A stretch of 64,000 nucleotides of DNA from DATBQN01 sp963755825 (GTDB lineage Bacteria > Acidobacteriota > Thermoanaerobaculia > Multivoradales > UBA5704): NCBI GenBank assembly GCA_963755825.1, contig CAVWLA010000001.1, positions 868,001 through 932,000 on the forward strand, given 5' to 3'. Positions 7,841 to 16,938 of this stretch are shown here, one piece after another. The number at the start of each line of letters is the position of its first letter. Within the stretch, counting starts at the first letter, position 1. The notes below the pieces were generated by a model. The model was not told where the DNA came from. It did not search any database and saw only the letters and a list, made by a program, of their open reading frames with translations. Both the position numbers and the translations under genes were made by a program.

Positions 7841-9208
7841 TCAGGCGAGGATCTGGCGGCCGACCAGGCTGTACGCATAGGCGGATTCGATCTCCACCTG
7901 GGCGATCTGGCCGAACGGCACCGGCTGGCCGCCAGCGTCGAAGGTCACTGTGCGGTTGCAGGGCGTCCGTCCGGCCTGCGCCCCTTCGTGCTTGCCCGAG
8001 CCGGTGACCAGTACCTCGAACCGGCTGCCGATGAGAGCCGCGTTCGTCTCCTGCTGGATCGACTCCTGGAGCTCGAAGAGCCGCTGCAGGCGCTCGGAGG
8101 CGACGCCATCCGCGACAGCGCCGTCCAGGCGCGGCGCCGAGGTTCCCGGCCGGGGCGAGTATTTGAAAGCGTAGACCGCGGCGAAGCGGATCTCCCGGAT
8201 GAGATCCAGGGTCGCCGAGAAGTCGCCCTCGTCCTCGCCGGGAAAGCCGACGATGATGTCGGTCGAGATCGAGAGGCCCGGCCGTGCCGAGCGAAGCTGG
8301 GAGACGAGGTCGACGTACTCCTCGCGGCTGTACCCGCGTCCCATGCGCCGCAGAACCGAGCTCGCCCCCGACTGCACCGGGAGATGAAGGTACGGGCAGA
8401 TGTTCGCGTGGAGGCCCACCTGCTCCACCATCCGTGGCGTGAAGTCGCGCGGATAGGAGGTCACGAACCGCAGCCGCCGGAGACCGGGCAGAGCAGCGAC
8501 CGCGGCGAGGAGGTCGGCGAAGTCCTCTGTTCCACCCGGCTGCCGCCAGTGATTGACGGTCTGGCCCAGCAGCTCGATCTCGAGAAAACCGAAGTCGAGC
8601 AGGTGGCGGACCTCAGTGAGGATCTCATCCAGCCGCCGGCTCCGCTCGGGTCCACGGGTGACCGGCACGATGCAGAAGGTGCACTTCTTGTCGCAGCCCT
8701 CGATGATGGTGACCATCCCCTTGTAGCTGCCGTCTCGGACCACGGCGTCGATGTCGTAGGAACGATCCTCCGGGAAACCGGTCGCCACCACCCGCCGGCC
8801 CTGGCGCCGCTGCTCGACAATGTCCGCCAGCTCTCCCACCCGGCCGGGTCCGACGACGAAGTCGAGGTCCGGCACGCGCTCGAGAGCGTGCTCGCCCTCC
8901 TGCTGCGCGACGCAGCCGCAGAGGCCGATGAGCGGCCGGCGGCCGCCCTGGCGCAGGAGCCGATACTCGCCCAGGCGGGAGTAGACCTTCTGCACCGCCT
9001 TCTCCCGCACGCTGCAGGAGTTGAGCAGAATCAGGTCAGCTTCTTCGGGGCGGCGGGTGGGGAGGATCCCCTGCTGCATCAGCTGGCCGGCCATCCGCTG
9101 GCTGTCCAGCTCGTTCATCTGGCAGCCCCAGGTCTCGATGAAGACCCGGCGCGGCCGGGGTGTTGGATTCGAAGCGGGATTCAAAGCGGAGTCCGACGCG
9201 GGGCTCAA
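7841..9208 (-). CDS. miaB: tRNA-2-methylthio-N6-dimethylallyladenosine synthase MiaB
   Basis: This 455-residue radical-SAM methylthiotransferase adds the 2-methylthio group to i6A37 in tRNAs. The N-terminal domain opens with E-T-W-G-C-Q-M-N, followed by two more cluster cysteines (N-S-C-S-V-R and L-C-G-C-V-A). The radical-SAM triad is C-D-K-K-C-T-F-C, and a C-terminal TRAM domain holds V-L-V-T-G-S-G-K. The full frame runs much further upstream, but only as a shadow of the preceding gene. I chose the TTG at 9208, which overlaps that gene's TGA (TTGA) and follows GAGGG. The 30 residues before the first motif are Pro/Ala-rich, so a slightly later start is possible. Confidence 0.93.
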   Translation of the reverse strand: MSPASDSALNPASNPTPRPRRVFIETWGCQMNELDSQRMAGQLMQQGILPTRRPEEADLILLNSCSVREKAVQKVYSRLGEYRLLRQGGRRPLIGLCGCVAQQEGEHALERVPDLDFVVGPGRVGELADIVEQRRQGRRVVATGFPEDRSYDIDAVVRDGSYKGMVTIIEGCDKKCTFCIVPVTRGPERSRRLDEILTEVRHLLDFGFLEIELLGQTVNHWRQPGGTEDFADLLAAVAALPGLRRLRFVTSYPRDFTPRMVEQVGLHANICPYLHLPVQSGASSVLRRMGRGYSREEYVDLVSQLRSARPGLSISTDIIVGFPGEDEGDFSATLDLIREIRFAAVYAFKYSPRPGTSAPRLDGAVADGVASERLQRLFELQESIQQETNAALIGSRFEVLVTGSGKHEGAQAGRTPCNRTVTFDAGGQPVPFGQIAQVEIESAYAYSLVGRQILA

Positions 9209-10014
9209 GGCGGGCCCTCTTTGAGAACCGGCGGCTCGACCGCCTCGAGCGGAGAGGCGGCCTCGGCCTTCTTTTCGGGCTCCTGCTCGGCGCCTTCGCG
9301 GAGCCATCCGGGGAGCGCGCCGGCGCGGCGGCCCTCCTCCATGAACGCCTCCAGCTCGGCCTTCGAGGCGACGATCTCGAGTCGCGCCTTGTCCAGCAGC
9401 TCGAGCGTGCGATCCCACTCCGGCTTGATCTGGCCGTCGCGGACCGCCGGGTCGTCCTGGGAGTAGAAGCGTCGCCGGAGGTCGGCGGCTTCCTTCTCGA
9501 GACGATCGACGTCCTCGGCCGCCTTCCGCCAACGGACGCGGATCTCGAGCCCGCGCTGGCGCCAGCTCGCCTCGTCGCGCCGGGCCACCGCCGCCTTCCC
9601 CGCCGCCGCCTTGGCGTCGGACGATCCGGCCTTGGGCTGCGCGTAGGTGATCTGCCCGGTGGAATGGGCGAGGCTCTTGTTGGTGATGACCGCGGTCGGC
9701 TCGCCGGCATGGGCCTTGCGCTCACGCTCGGCGCGCGCCGCGGCGACGAGCGACTTGGGCAGGCTCTCGTCCTGACCAGGGTCGATGACGACGACGTTGC
9801 CGCCGGCGGTCGCGGAGGCGGCGGCCGCCGGGGGCGCGGCGGAATTCGGCGAAGTGGCCGCTGGAGGTGTCGCGGCCGGAGGCGGTGTGACAGGGATCGC
9901 AGGCGTCGCGGCGGCGACCGTTTCGGGCTTCTGCGGGCTCGCCGGCTGCGGCGCTTGCGAGCAGGCGGTGAGCCCGAGAGCGAGGGCCGCCGCGACGAGC
10001 CGCCGTTCAGGCAC
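9205..10014 (-). CDS. Putative lipoprotein with coiled-coil C-terminus
   Basis: This 269-residue protein begins with a short signal peptide ending in a lipobox (L-T-A-C at residues 15-18), so it is likely lipid-anchored. Residues 20-75 are a Pro/Ala-rich linker. Residues about 150-235 are rich in E, K, R and A with heptad spacing, suggesting coiled coil, and contain a short D-P-A-V-R-D-G segment. No named family is recognised. It overlaps the cupin gene upstream by 8 bases and miaB downstream, so all three are translated from one message. Confidence 0.72.
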   Translation of the reverse strand: MPERRLVAAALALGLTACSQAPQPASPQKPETVAAATPAIPVTPPPAATPPAATSPNSAAPPAAAASATAGGNVVVIDPGQDESLPKSLVAAARAERERKAHAGEPTAVITNKSLAHSTGQITYAQPKAGSSDAKAAAGKAAVARRDEASWRQRGLEIRVRWRKAAEDVDRLEKEAADLRRRFYSQDDPAVRDGQIKPEWDRTLELLDKARLEIVASKAELEAFMEEGRRAGALPGWLREGAEQEPEKKAEAASPLEAVEPPVLKEGPP

Positions 10015-10360
10015 GTCCGTAGCGGTCCTCGAGCCGCACGACGTCGTCGAGCTCGGGAGTCGACACCTCGATGATGTCGCAGCCGTTCGCGCCGGCGACC
10101 ATCCGATGCTTGGTGAACGGCAGGATGTGGTACGAGTCGCCGCCCCGTAGCGTGGTCGTCACCAGGTTGCCGCCCTCCTCCACCACCAGCTCGACCTCGC
10201 CCGAGGCCAGGTAGAGCGTCTCGTCCTTCACCTCATGGTATTGCAGGGAGAGAGCGTGGCCGGCGTCGACGTGCAGCACCTTGCCGACGTAGCGCTCGGT
10301 ATGGGCGAAGATGAGCTCGTAGCCCCAGGGTTTCTCGACCTTTCGGATAGGCACTCGCAT
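10007..10360 (-). CDS. Cupin-domain protein, mannose-6-phosphate isomerase type II-like
   Basis: This 117-residue single-domain cupin opens with K-P-W-G-Y-E, as in the isomerase half of bifunctional GDP-mannose pyrophosphorylase/phosphomannose isomerases. The cupin metal motif is seen as L-S-L-Q-Y-H-E...E (residues about 38-48), with the second-motif histidine in F-T-K-H-R-M. It could isomerise a sugar phosphate or bind a sugar nucleotide; without the pyrophosphorylase domain the substrate is not certain. It follows PTS enzyme I by 30 bases and overlaps the lipoprotein gene. Confidence 0.75.
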   Translation of the reverse strand: MRVPIRKVEKPWGYELIFAHTERYVGKVLHVDAGHALSLQYHEVKDETLYLASGEVELVVEEGGNLVTTTLRGGDSYHILPFTKHRMVAGANGCDIIEVSTPELDDVVRLEDRYGRA

Positions 10361-10390
10361 CGGACGGCTCCGGGTGAGGTTCGTTTCAGT

Positions 10391-12151
10391 TCAGTTGGAC
10401 TGCACGGCGATCGCCTCGAGAGAGGTCTCGAGGTGCTGCTGCACCTCTCCCGCGGTGCCGAACGCCAGGCACTCGTCGGCGAGGGCGGCGAGCCGCGCCG
10501 CCGACAGCCCTCGGATCGTCTTCTTGATCTCCGGCAGGATGCGCGGGCTCATCGAGAGCCGGCGCATGCCCATGCCGATGAGGAGCGGCGCGTAGCGGAC
10601 GTCCGCTGCCATCTCGCCGCAGAGGCTGACCTCGATCCCTGCCGCGCGGGCGCTGTCGATGATCAAGCGTAGCATGCGCAGAATGGCCGGATGAAGGGGC
10701 TGGTAGAGATGGGCGACGTGCTCGTTGTTGCGGTCGACCGCCATCGAATACTGGATGAGGTCGTTGGTGCCGATCGAGAAGAAGTCGACCTCGCGCGCCA
10801 GCACGTCGGCCATCACCGCCGCGGCGGGAACCTCGATCATGGCGCCGATTGGCACGTCGCGCCGGAAGGGCAGCGACTCGCTCTCGAGCTCGGCCTTCAC
10901 CTCGTCGGCGAAGGCGCGGAACTGGCGGATCTCGGTCACCGTCGAGACCAGCGGCACCATGATCCAGAGAGCGCCGTGGGCGCCCGCCCGGAAGAGGGCG
11001 CGCAGCTGGGTGCGAAAGATGTCGGGCCGGGCGAGCGTCAGCCGGATGCCGCGCAGGCCGAGCACCGGGTTGTCCTCGCGGGTCGCCATCATCTCCCGCG
11101 CCAGCTTGCGGCCGCCGAGGTCGTAGGTTCGGATGATCGCCGGATAGGGCGCCGCGGCTTCCACCAGACGGCGGTAGATGTCGAGGTGATCCTCCTCCGT
11201 CGGCAGGGTCGGCGCCTTCTCGATGTAGAGGAACTCGCTCCGGTAGAGCCCCACCCCGTCGGCTCCGAAGCAGCGCACCTCCTCGACCTCTTCCGGCAGA
11301 TCGATGTTCGCCATCAGCTCGATGCGCACCCCGTCGAGGGTCACCGCCTCGAGCTTGGCGGTCTCCAGGAGGTCGCGCTCGCGGCAGCGGATCTCGACCT
11401 GGCGAGCCCGGTACTGCTCGAGCACCTCCGCCGTCGGCTGGAGAACTACCGTTCCATTGCCGCCATCGATGATCACCGGTGCGTCATCGGCCATGCTGCA
11501 GCGGATGCAGTCGACGCCGGCGACGGCGGGCAGGTTGAGCGACCGGGCGATGATCGTGGTGTGCGAGGTGCGGCCGCCGGACTCGATGACGAAGCCCAGC
11601 ACGTGCTCGCGCCCGAAGCGGATGGCGTCGGAAGGCGTCAGGTCGTCGGCGATGATGATCGAGTCCGGCGGCAGCTTCGAGGGCTCCCGATGGGAGATGC
11701 CCTGCAGGCTCCGCAGCAGGTGGCGGCTGACATCCGTCAGGTCCTCGCTGCGCTCCCGCAGGTAGGTGTCGTTGATCCGCGCGAAGCGGGCGTCGAGCTC
11801 CTCGGCGGTCTTCTGGACCGCCCACTCGGCGTTGACCAGGTGCTCGCGGATCCGCTCCTCGATGCGGCCGAGAAACGAGCGGTCGGAGAGCATCAGCAGG
11901 TGGGCGTCGAAGATCGAGGCGAGATCGGCGTTCAGCTCGCCGCCGGTGCGGTTGCGGATGCGCTGCAGGTCCTCTTGCGCTTGCCGCAGTGCGGCGCGAA
12001 AGCGCGCGATCTCGTCGTCGACCGCGGACTCCTGCAGAGGGAGGCGGAGGATCTCACCGAGCCGCGTCGAGATGCGGACGGCGCGGCCGATGGCGACGCC
12101 GTCGGAGACGCCCATGCCGCGGAGGATCTGCATCTCGTCGGCGCGCCCCAT
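10391..12151 (-). CDS. ptsI: PTS enzyme I (phosphoenolpyruvate-protein phosphotransferase)
   Basis: This 586-residue enzyme I takes phosphate from PEP and passes it to HPr. The active-site histidine lies in G-G-R-T-S-H-T-T-I-I-A-R (residue about 197). The PEP-binding TIM barrel carries D-F-F-S-I-G-T-N-D-L and the conserved cysteine in L-C-G-E-M. There is no N-terminal GAF domain, so it is canonical EI rather than EI-Ntr. The ATG at 12151 overlaps the HPr stop (TGATG); a GTG one codon earlier is also possible. With HPr, EIIA and HprK nearby but no sugar permease, it probably feeds a regulatory phosphorelay. Confidence 0.95.
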   Translation of the reverse strand: MGRADEMQILRGMGVSDGVAIGRAVRISTRLGEILRLPLQESAVDDEIARFRAALRQAQEDLQRIRNRTGGELNADLASIFDAHLLMLSDRSFLGRIEERIREHLVNAEWAVQKTAEELDARFARINDTYLRERSEDLTDVSRHLLRSLQGISHREPSKLPPDSIIIADDLTPSDAIRFGREHVLGFVIESGGRTSHTTIIARSLNLPAVAGVDCIRCSMADDAPVIIDGGNGTVVLQPTAEVLEQYRARQVEIRCRERDLLETAKLEAVTLDGVRIELMANIDLPEEVEEVRCFGADGVGLYRSEFLYIEKAPTLPTEEDHLDIYRRLVEAAAPYPAIIRTYDLGGRKLAREMMATREDNPVLGLRGIRLTLARPDIFRTQLRALFRAGAHGALWIMVPLVSTVTEIRQFRAFADEVKAELESESLPFRRDVPIGAMIEVPAAAVMADVLAREVDFFSIGTNDLIQYSMAVDRNNEHVAHLYQPLHPAILRMLRLIIDSARAAGIEVSLCGEMAADVRYAPLLIGMGMRRLSMSPRILPEIKKTIRGLSAARLAALADECLAFGTAGEVQQHLETSLEAIAVQSN

Positions 12152-12420
12152 CACGACTCCTCGTCGAAGCGGTCGCTGATCAGCTTCAACACGGCATCGA
12201 TCGCCGCCTGCTCGTCATCTCCCTCGGCGCGGACGACGAGCTGGCTGCCCTGCGCCGCAGCCATCAAGAGAATACCGAGAATGCTCTTGGCGTCGACCTC
12301 CTCGCCGTCCTTCGCGAGGCTGATCCGGCTCTGGAACGAGCCCGCCGTGTGCACCAGCTTGGCCGCGGCGCGCGCGTGCAGGCCCAGCCGGTTGACGATC
12401 TCCGTCTCGCGCTCGATCAT
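12151..12420 (-). CDS. ptsH: PTS phosphocarrier protein HPr
   Basis: This 89-residue HPr has both regulatory sites at canonical positions: His15 in R-L-G-L-H-A-R-A-A, phosphorylated by enzyme I, and Ser46 in A-K-S-I-L-G-I-L, the target of HPr kinase/phosphorylase, which is encoded 1.4 kb upstream in the same block. The start codon overlaps the EIIA stop (ATGA), indicating translational coupling, and the stop overlaps ptsI. Confidence 0.95.
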   Translation of the reverse strand: MIERETEIVNRLGLHARAAAKLVHTAGSFQSRISLAKDGEEVDAKSILGILLMAAAQGSQLVVRAEGDDEQAAIDAVLKLISDRFDEES

Positions 12421-12863
12421 CAGCCCTTGGTCTCCGGAGGCAGGCAGGGATCCGAGCGGCTCTCCTTCGACGCGAGGTCGCTCGCCAGGCAGACGCTCCG
12501 CTGCCCCTTCGCCTGCAGCCAGCGGGCGACCTCGGTGACCCCGCGCTTCTCGCTCCCCTGGCAGGCGAGGCGGAGGACCATCGGCAGGTTCACCCCGGTG
12601 AGGATCTCGACCTTGCCCGGCTGCTGAAAGGTGAGCGCCACGTTGCACGGCGTGCCGCCGAACATGTCGGTGAGAATGAGGATCCCGTCGCCCTGCTCCA
12701 GCCGCGCCACGGCGGCGGCGACCTTGCCCTTCGCCACCTCGAAATTGTCGTTCCACTCGAGCGACAGGGCTTCGAAGCCGTCGGCGTTGCCGGCGATGAC
12801 GGTGGCCGCGGCGAGGAGCTCGCGGGCCAGGCCGCCATGGGTGAGGACGAGCTTGCCGATCAT
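12420..12863 (-). CDS. PTS EIIA component, mannose family
   Basis: This 147-residue protein has the mannose/fructose-family EIIA fold. The phosphoacceptor His9 lies in L-T-H-G-G-L-A, and the motif L-T-D-M-F-G-G-T-P-C-N follows at about 65-75. The last about 30 residues are a non-conserved extension with a few cysteines. No EIIB, EIIC or EIID genes are adjacent, as in other bacteria where a lone EIIA-Man sits in an rpoN-hprK cluster. It more likely transmits phosphorylation state to regulatory partners than transports sugar. It is translationally coupled to HPr. Confidence 0.9.
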   Translation of the reverse strand: MIGKLVLTHGGLARELLAAATVIAGNADGFEALSLEWNDNFEVAKGKVAAAVARLEQGDGILILTDMFGGTPCNVALTFQQPGKVEILTGVNLPMVLRLACQGSEKRGVTEVARWLQAKGQRSVCLASDLASKESRSDPCLPPETKG

Positions 12864-12972
12864 AGAGGGCTGCCTAGCATATCTCAGCCTTCTTCCGGGC
12901 TTTTCCGCTGCCGATCCGGCGCCGACCGGAGCTCGACTTGGCGCGCCGTGCGGCGCGGCGCGGCGGCGGGCC

Positions 12973-13863
12973 TCAGCGAGCGATGTCGCGGTGGATGAGG
13001 CGGGCCGACCAGCCGCGCTCTTCGAGCTCGCTCTTCAGCTGCTCGGCGACGGCGACCGAGCGATGGCGGCCGCCGGTGCAGCCGATGGCGATCGACAGAT
13101 AGCTGCGGTTCTCGCGCCGGTAGCGCGGCAGGAGGTAGAGGAGGAGATCGGAGAGGCGCTCGATCAGCTCGGCGTAGTCCGGCTGCCGCTCGAGGAACTC
13201 GCGCACGCCGGCGTCGCGGCCGGTCAGCTCGCGAAGGCCGGGGACGAAATGCGGGTTGGAGAGGAAGCGGACGTCGAAGAGCAGGTCGGTGCCGTACGGA
13301 ATGCCGTGCTTGAAGCCGAAGGAGACCAGCGAGACGACCATCCCCGGCTCCTCGCCCGGCGAGCCGGCGAACTCGCGGTAGACCTGGGTGCGGATCTCGT
13401 GGATCGACCACTCGCTGGTGTCGAAGACCATGTCGGCGTGCGAGCGCAGCTCGGCGAGCACCTCGCGCTCGCGGCGGATGCCCTCGATCACCGGGCGGTC
13501 CGGCACCAGCGGATGCGGGCGCCGGGTCTCCGAGAAGCGGCGGACGACGACCTCGTCGGAGGCTTCGAGGAAGAGGAGCGTGACGTCCATGCGGCTGCGA
13601 TCGATCTCGGCGATCAGCCGCGGGAACTCGTCGGCGAAGCCCGCCGCCCGCACGTCGGTGACCACCGCGATGCGGTCGTGGCCGGGCGCCAGCTCGAGCG
13701 GCCGGTCGAGGAACTGGCGCAGCAGCGGCAGCGGCAGGTTGTCGACGGTGTAGAAGCCGAGGTCCTCGAAGCACTTGGCGACGGTGCTCTTGCCCGACCC
13801 CGAGAGGCCGGTGATGAGGACCAGCCTAGCCTTGGCGGAGCTTCGTGGTGCGGTTTCGCTCAA
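12973..13863 (-). CDS. rapZ: RNase adapter / nucleotide-binding protein RapZ
   Basis: This 296-residue RapZ (YvcJ/YhbJ) protein has the P-loop G-L-S-G-S-G-K-S-T near residue 20, the D-N-L-P motif, and a C-terminal domain ending in I-G-C-T-G-G-x-H-R-S-V. In E. coli RapZ directs RNase E to the sRNA GlmZ and so tunes GlmS. The start is a TTG inside the last 38 bases of hprK, without an independent ATG or GTG before the P-loop, so it depends on coupling to hprK. Its place in the rpoN-hpf-hprK block is conserved in many Proteobacteria. Confidence 0.92.
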   Translation of the reverse strand: MSETAPRSSAKARLVLITGLSGSGKSTVAKCFEDLGFYTVDNLPLPLLRQFLDRPLELAPGHDRIAVVTDVRAAGFADEFPRLIAEIDRSRMDVTLLFLEASDEVVVRRFSETRRPHPLVPDRPVIEGIRREREVLAELRSHADMVFDTSEWSIHEIRTQVYREFAGSPGEEPGMVVSLVSFGFKHGIPYGTDLLFDVRFLSNPHFVPGLRELTGRDAGVREFLERQPDYAELIERLSDLLLYLLPRYRRENRSYLSIAIGCTGGRHRSVAVAEQLKSELEERGWSARLIHRDIAR

Positions 13864-14794
13864 GCTGCTCCTCGAGCTGGCGCGCGAACTCGCGGGCGGA
13901 GTGGTGGCCCTGGAGCTTCAGGACATGGTTGCGGGCGGCGATCTCGACCAGGATGCCGACGTTGCGGCCCATGGCGACCGGCATGCGGATGTAGGGGCAC
14001 GGGGTGTCGAGGATGTTGTAGAGCGTCTCGTCGAGCCCCAGGCGGTCGTAGGTCTTGCCTTCCTCCCAGTGCTCGAGCTCGATCACCAGGTCGATCTGCT
14101 TGCGCTCGCGGACCGAGGCGAGACCGAAGAGGTCCTGGACGTTGATGATGCCGATGCCGCGCAGCTCCATGTGGTGGCGCAGCGGCCCCTCGCTGAAGCC
14201 GATGAGGTCGCCGGTGGGATAGCGCTTGACGGTGACGCGGTCGTCGGCGACCAGGCTGTGGCCGCGGGTGATCAGGTCGAGCGCCGACTCGCTCTTGCCG
14301 ACGCCGCTCTTGCCGATCAGCAGCACGCCGATGCCGTAGATGTCGAGCAGCACGCCGTGCATGCTGGTCGACGGCACCAGGTGATCCTCGAGGAAGTAGC
14401 TGATCGCCTTGATCACCGTCGAGGAGAGCGCGGTCGACGAGCAGACCGGCACCTCGCGCTTCTGGCAGGAGCGCAGGAAGCCCGGCAGCGGCTCGATCCC
14501 CTTGGTGATGACGAAGACCGGCACGGGGAGCGCGGAGATGCGCTCGAAGCGCCGGTGCCGCTCGCCGGGGGCGAGCGTCTTCATGTACTCGGTCTCGCTC
14601 TCGCCGACGATCTGCACCCGCCCGGGCTTGATGTACTCGTAGTAGCCGGCGAAGGCGAGGCCGGGCTTCTGCACCCGCGGATGGGTGATCCGGTTGTCGA
14701 GGTGGGAGTCGCCCGAGATGACGGTGAGCTGCAGGTTGGCGAGCTCGGGCGACAGCAGCTCCTTCACCTCGACGTGAGACGGGCTCGAAACCAT
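13826..14794 (-). CDS. hprK: HPr kinase/phosphorylase
   Basis: This 322-residue HprK phosphorylates and dephosphorylates HPr at Ser46. The N-terminal domain leads to catalytic His146 (S-M-H-G-V-L). The Walker A is G-K-S-G-V-G-K-S (161-168), and the family signature L-R-G-I-G-I-I-N-V starts at 211. The ATG at 14794 is preceded by GAGGAG. The frame stays open far upstream only because it shadows rpoN. HprK together with RapZ and sigma-54 marks a Gram-negative regulatory PTS rather than Firmicute-style catabolite repression. Confidence 0.95.
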   Translation of the reverse strand: MVSSPSHVEVKELLSPELANLQLTVISGDSHLDNRITHPRVQKPGLAFAGYYEYIKPGRVQIVGESETEYMKTLAPGERHRRFERISALPVPVFVITKGIEPLPGFLRSCQKREVPVCSSTALSSTVIKAISYFLEDHLVPSTSMHGVLLDIYGIGVLLIGKSGVGKSESALDLITRGHSLVADDRVTVKRYPTGDLIGFSEGPLRHHMELRGIGIINVQDLFGLASVRERKQIDLVIELEHWEEGKTYDRLGLDETLYNILDTPCPYIRMPVAMGRNVGILVEIAARNHVLKLQGHHSAREFARQLEEQLERNRTTKLRQG

Positions 14795-14829
14795 GGTGAT
14801 CTCCTCGCGCCCGGCTCTGACGGCCCGTC

Positions 14830-15375
14830 CTAGAGCTGCGGCGCGATCAGCCCGTAGTGGTCGTCGCCGCGCTTGTAGAGCACGCTCACCCGCTTGTTGG
14901 CGGCGTCCAAGAAGACGACGAAGCTCTCGCGCGCGTCCTCGAGCTGCAGCGCCGCCTCCTCGATCGTCATCGGCTTGATGTCGAGATGGGTCGACTCGAT
15001 CACCCGCGGCAGGGCGCCGGCGCCGACGCTCGCCCGCTCGAGCACCTCGAGCGGCCAGCGGTGGCCGTTGCCCGAGCGGTGGTGCTGGTCGACCAGCTTC
15101 TTGTGGGCGCGGCGGGCCTGCTTGTGGGCCTTCTCGATCGCCGCGTTGATGGCGTCGATGAGCAGGCCGTCGGTCTCCTCCTTGGCCTGCAGCACGCCCG
15201 GCCGGTGGGCGATGTGGACCTCGGCGATGTGACGGTGCTTCTCGATGTCCAGGGTCATCCTGACCTCGACCGGCTCCTCGAGGAACTTCTCCACCTTGCG
15301 CAGCTTCTCTTCCATGTGCTGGCGCAGCCGGTCGTCGAGCTGCACGTTGTTGCGGGCGACGTATTCGATGTTCAT
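14830..15375 (-). CDS. hpf: Ribosome hibernation-promoting factor, long form
   Basis: This 181-residue protein has the N-terminal S30AE/YfiA domain (about residues 1-100), which blocks the decoding centre of idle ribosomes. A C-terminal domain (about 122-178, with E-A-A-L-Q-L-E and F-V-V-F-L-D-A) dimerises ribosomes into 100S particles. The two-domain length is that of long HPF, not the 95-residue E. coli form. It lies between rpoN and hprK, a conserved arrangement. Confidence 0.93.
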   Translation of the reverse strand: MNIEYVARNNVQLDDRLRQHMEEKLRKVEKFLEEPVEVRMTLDIEKHRHIAEVHIAHRPGVLQAKEETDGLLIDAINAAIEKAHKQARRAHKKLVDQHHRSGNGHRWPLEVLERASVGAGALPRVIESTHLDIKPMTIEEAALQLEDARESFVVFLDAANKRVSVLYKRGDDHYGLIAPQL

Positions 15376-15432
15376 TCCGGGGCCTCCCTCCCTCGCTCGC
15401 GGGCGCCTGGCGGCGCCTGGTGTGGCTCAAGT

Positions 15433-16926
15433 CTAGAAGATCTGCTTCCTCTCGGTCGACGACGGGATCGACAGCTCGTCGCGGTACTTGGCGACGGTGC
15501 GGCGGGCGATCTGGATGCCCTCGCGGTTGAGGATGCGCATCAGCTCGCTGTCGGAGAGCGGTCGCTTGGGATCTTCCGCCTGGATCATCTGCTCGATCTT
15601 GCGCTTGACGGTGAGCGACGAGATGTTGTCCCCGTACTCGCGGTCGATGCCGCTGTGGAAGAAGAACTTCATCGGGAACAGGCCGCGCTGGGTGTGGATG
15701 TACTTGTTGGAGACCACCCGCGAGACCGTCGACTCGTGCATGCCGATGTCCTCGGCGACGTCGCGCAGCACCATCGGCCGCAGGTACTCGATGCCCTGGT
15801 CGAGGAACTCGCGCTGCTGGCGGACGATCGAGGCGGCGACCTTGTAGATCGTCCGCTGTCGCTGGTCGAGGCTCTTGATCAGCCACACCGCGGAGCGGAT
15901 CTTGTCCTTGATGAACTGTTGGGCCTCCGACTGGCGCCCCTCGCTGCGCATCGCCTGCAGCATGCGGCGGTAGGCGCGGCTGACCCGCAGGCGCGGCAGG
16001 CCGTCGTCGTTCAGCTGGATGATGTACTCGTCGCCCACCCGGCGGACGAACACGTCGGGCTCGATGTAGTGCGGGCGCTCGGTCGAGAACTTGCGGCCCG
16101 GGTGGGTCTCCAGCGACTTGATGATCTCGAGCTCGGCCTCGAGGGTCGGCAGCTCGACCCCGAGGCGCTTGGCGACGGCGGGGAACTGGCGGCGGAGGAA
16201 GAGGTCCCAGGCGTCGAGCACGATGCGGCGGACGACGGCGTCGGGAGCGATGCCCCTGGCGTCCATCTGCCGCAGCAGGCTCTCCGGCAGCGAGCTGCAG
16301 GCGATGCCCGGCGGGTCGAAGCTGCGCACCAGCTCGAGCGCCGCGTGGACCTCCTCCAGCTCGTAGCTGCAACGCTCCTCGCCGAGGATCTCCTCCACCC
16401 CCTCCTCGGCGCCGTGCTCGCCCATGGCGCAGATCTCCTCGGCGGTGGCGACGAGGAATCCGTCGGGGTCGAGGTTGCCGATGATCAGCTCGGCGATCTC
16501 GCGCTGCCGCGGCGTCACCTCCGCCATGTGGAGCTGCCAGAGGAGATGGTCGTAGAGGTCCGGCTCGCGCGACAGGCTGTTCTCGATCGGCAGATCGTCG
16601 CGCTCCTCCACCATCGACGAGTAGCCGGAGCTCTCCCAGTAGTCGCCGAAGTAGGCGTCGAGGTCGATGTTCTCCATCGACTCGGTGTGGTCGATCTCCT
16701 CGGCGCCGTTCCCCTCCTCCTTCGCCTCCTCCTTGTCCTTCTCCTTGGCCTCATCCTCTTCGATCTCCGAGCTCTCCTCGAGGACCGGGTTCTCGACCAG
16801 CTCCTGGGTGAGCAGGGTGTCGAGCTCCATGCGCGTCATCTGCAGCAGCTTGATCGCCTGCTGCAGCGATGGCGTCATCACCAGCTTCTGCGACAGCTTG
16901 AGCGACAGCTTCTGCTCTAAGGCCAT
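15433..16926 (-). CDS. rpoN: RNA polymerase sigma-54 factor
   Basis: This 497-residue sigma-54 has a Gln/Leu-rich region I (L-S-Q-K-L-V-M-T-P-S-L-Q-Q-A-I-K-L-L-Q), an acidic region II (residues about 50-80), the core-binding domain, the HTH and the diagnostic RpoN box A-R-R-T-V-A-K-Y-R near the C-terminus. It recognises GG-N10-GC promoters and needs AAA+ activators, none of which is encoded here. It starts 12 bases after lptB, so it is in the LPS transport operon. Confidence 0.96.
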   Translation of the reverse strand: MALEQKLSLKLSQKLVMTPSLQQAIKLLQMTRMELDTLLTQELVENPVLEESSEIEEDEAKEKDKEEAKEEGNGAEEIDHTESMENIDLDAYFGDYWESSGYSSMVEERDDLPIENSLSREPDLYDHLLWQLHMAEVTPRQREIAELIIGNLDPDGFLVATAEEICAMGEHGAEEGVEEILGEERCSYELEEVHAALELVRSFDPPGIACSSLPESLLRQMDARGIAPDAVVRRIVLDAWDLFLRRQFPAVAKRLGVELPTLEAELEIIKSLETHPGRKFSTERPHYIEPDVFVRRVGDEYIIQLNDDGLPRLRVSRAYRRMLQAMRSEGRQSEAQQFIKDKIRSAVWLIKSLDQRQRTIYKVAASIVRQQREFLDQGIEYLRPMVLRDVAEDIGMHESTVSRVVSNKYIHTQRGLFPMKFFFHSGIDREYGDNISSLTVKRKIEQMIQAEDPKRPLSDSELMRILNREGIQIARRTVAKYRDELSIPSSTERKQIF

Positions 16927-16938
16927 CCGGCTCGCATC

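Noticed and set aside
10691..12538. 615-codon plus-strand open frame opposite ptsI and ptsH
   Set aside because: It is the antisense shadow of clear PTS genes, with no ribosome binding site or domain.
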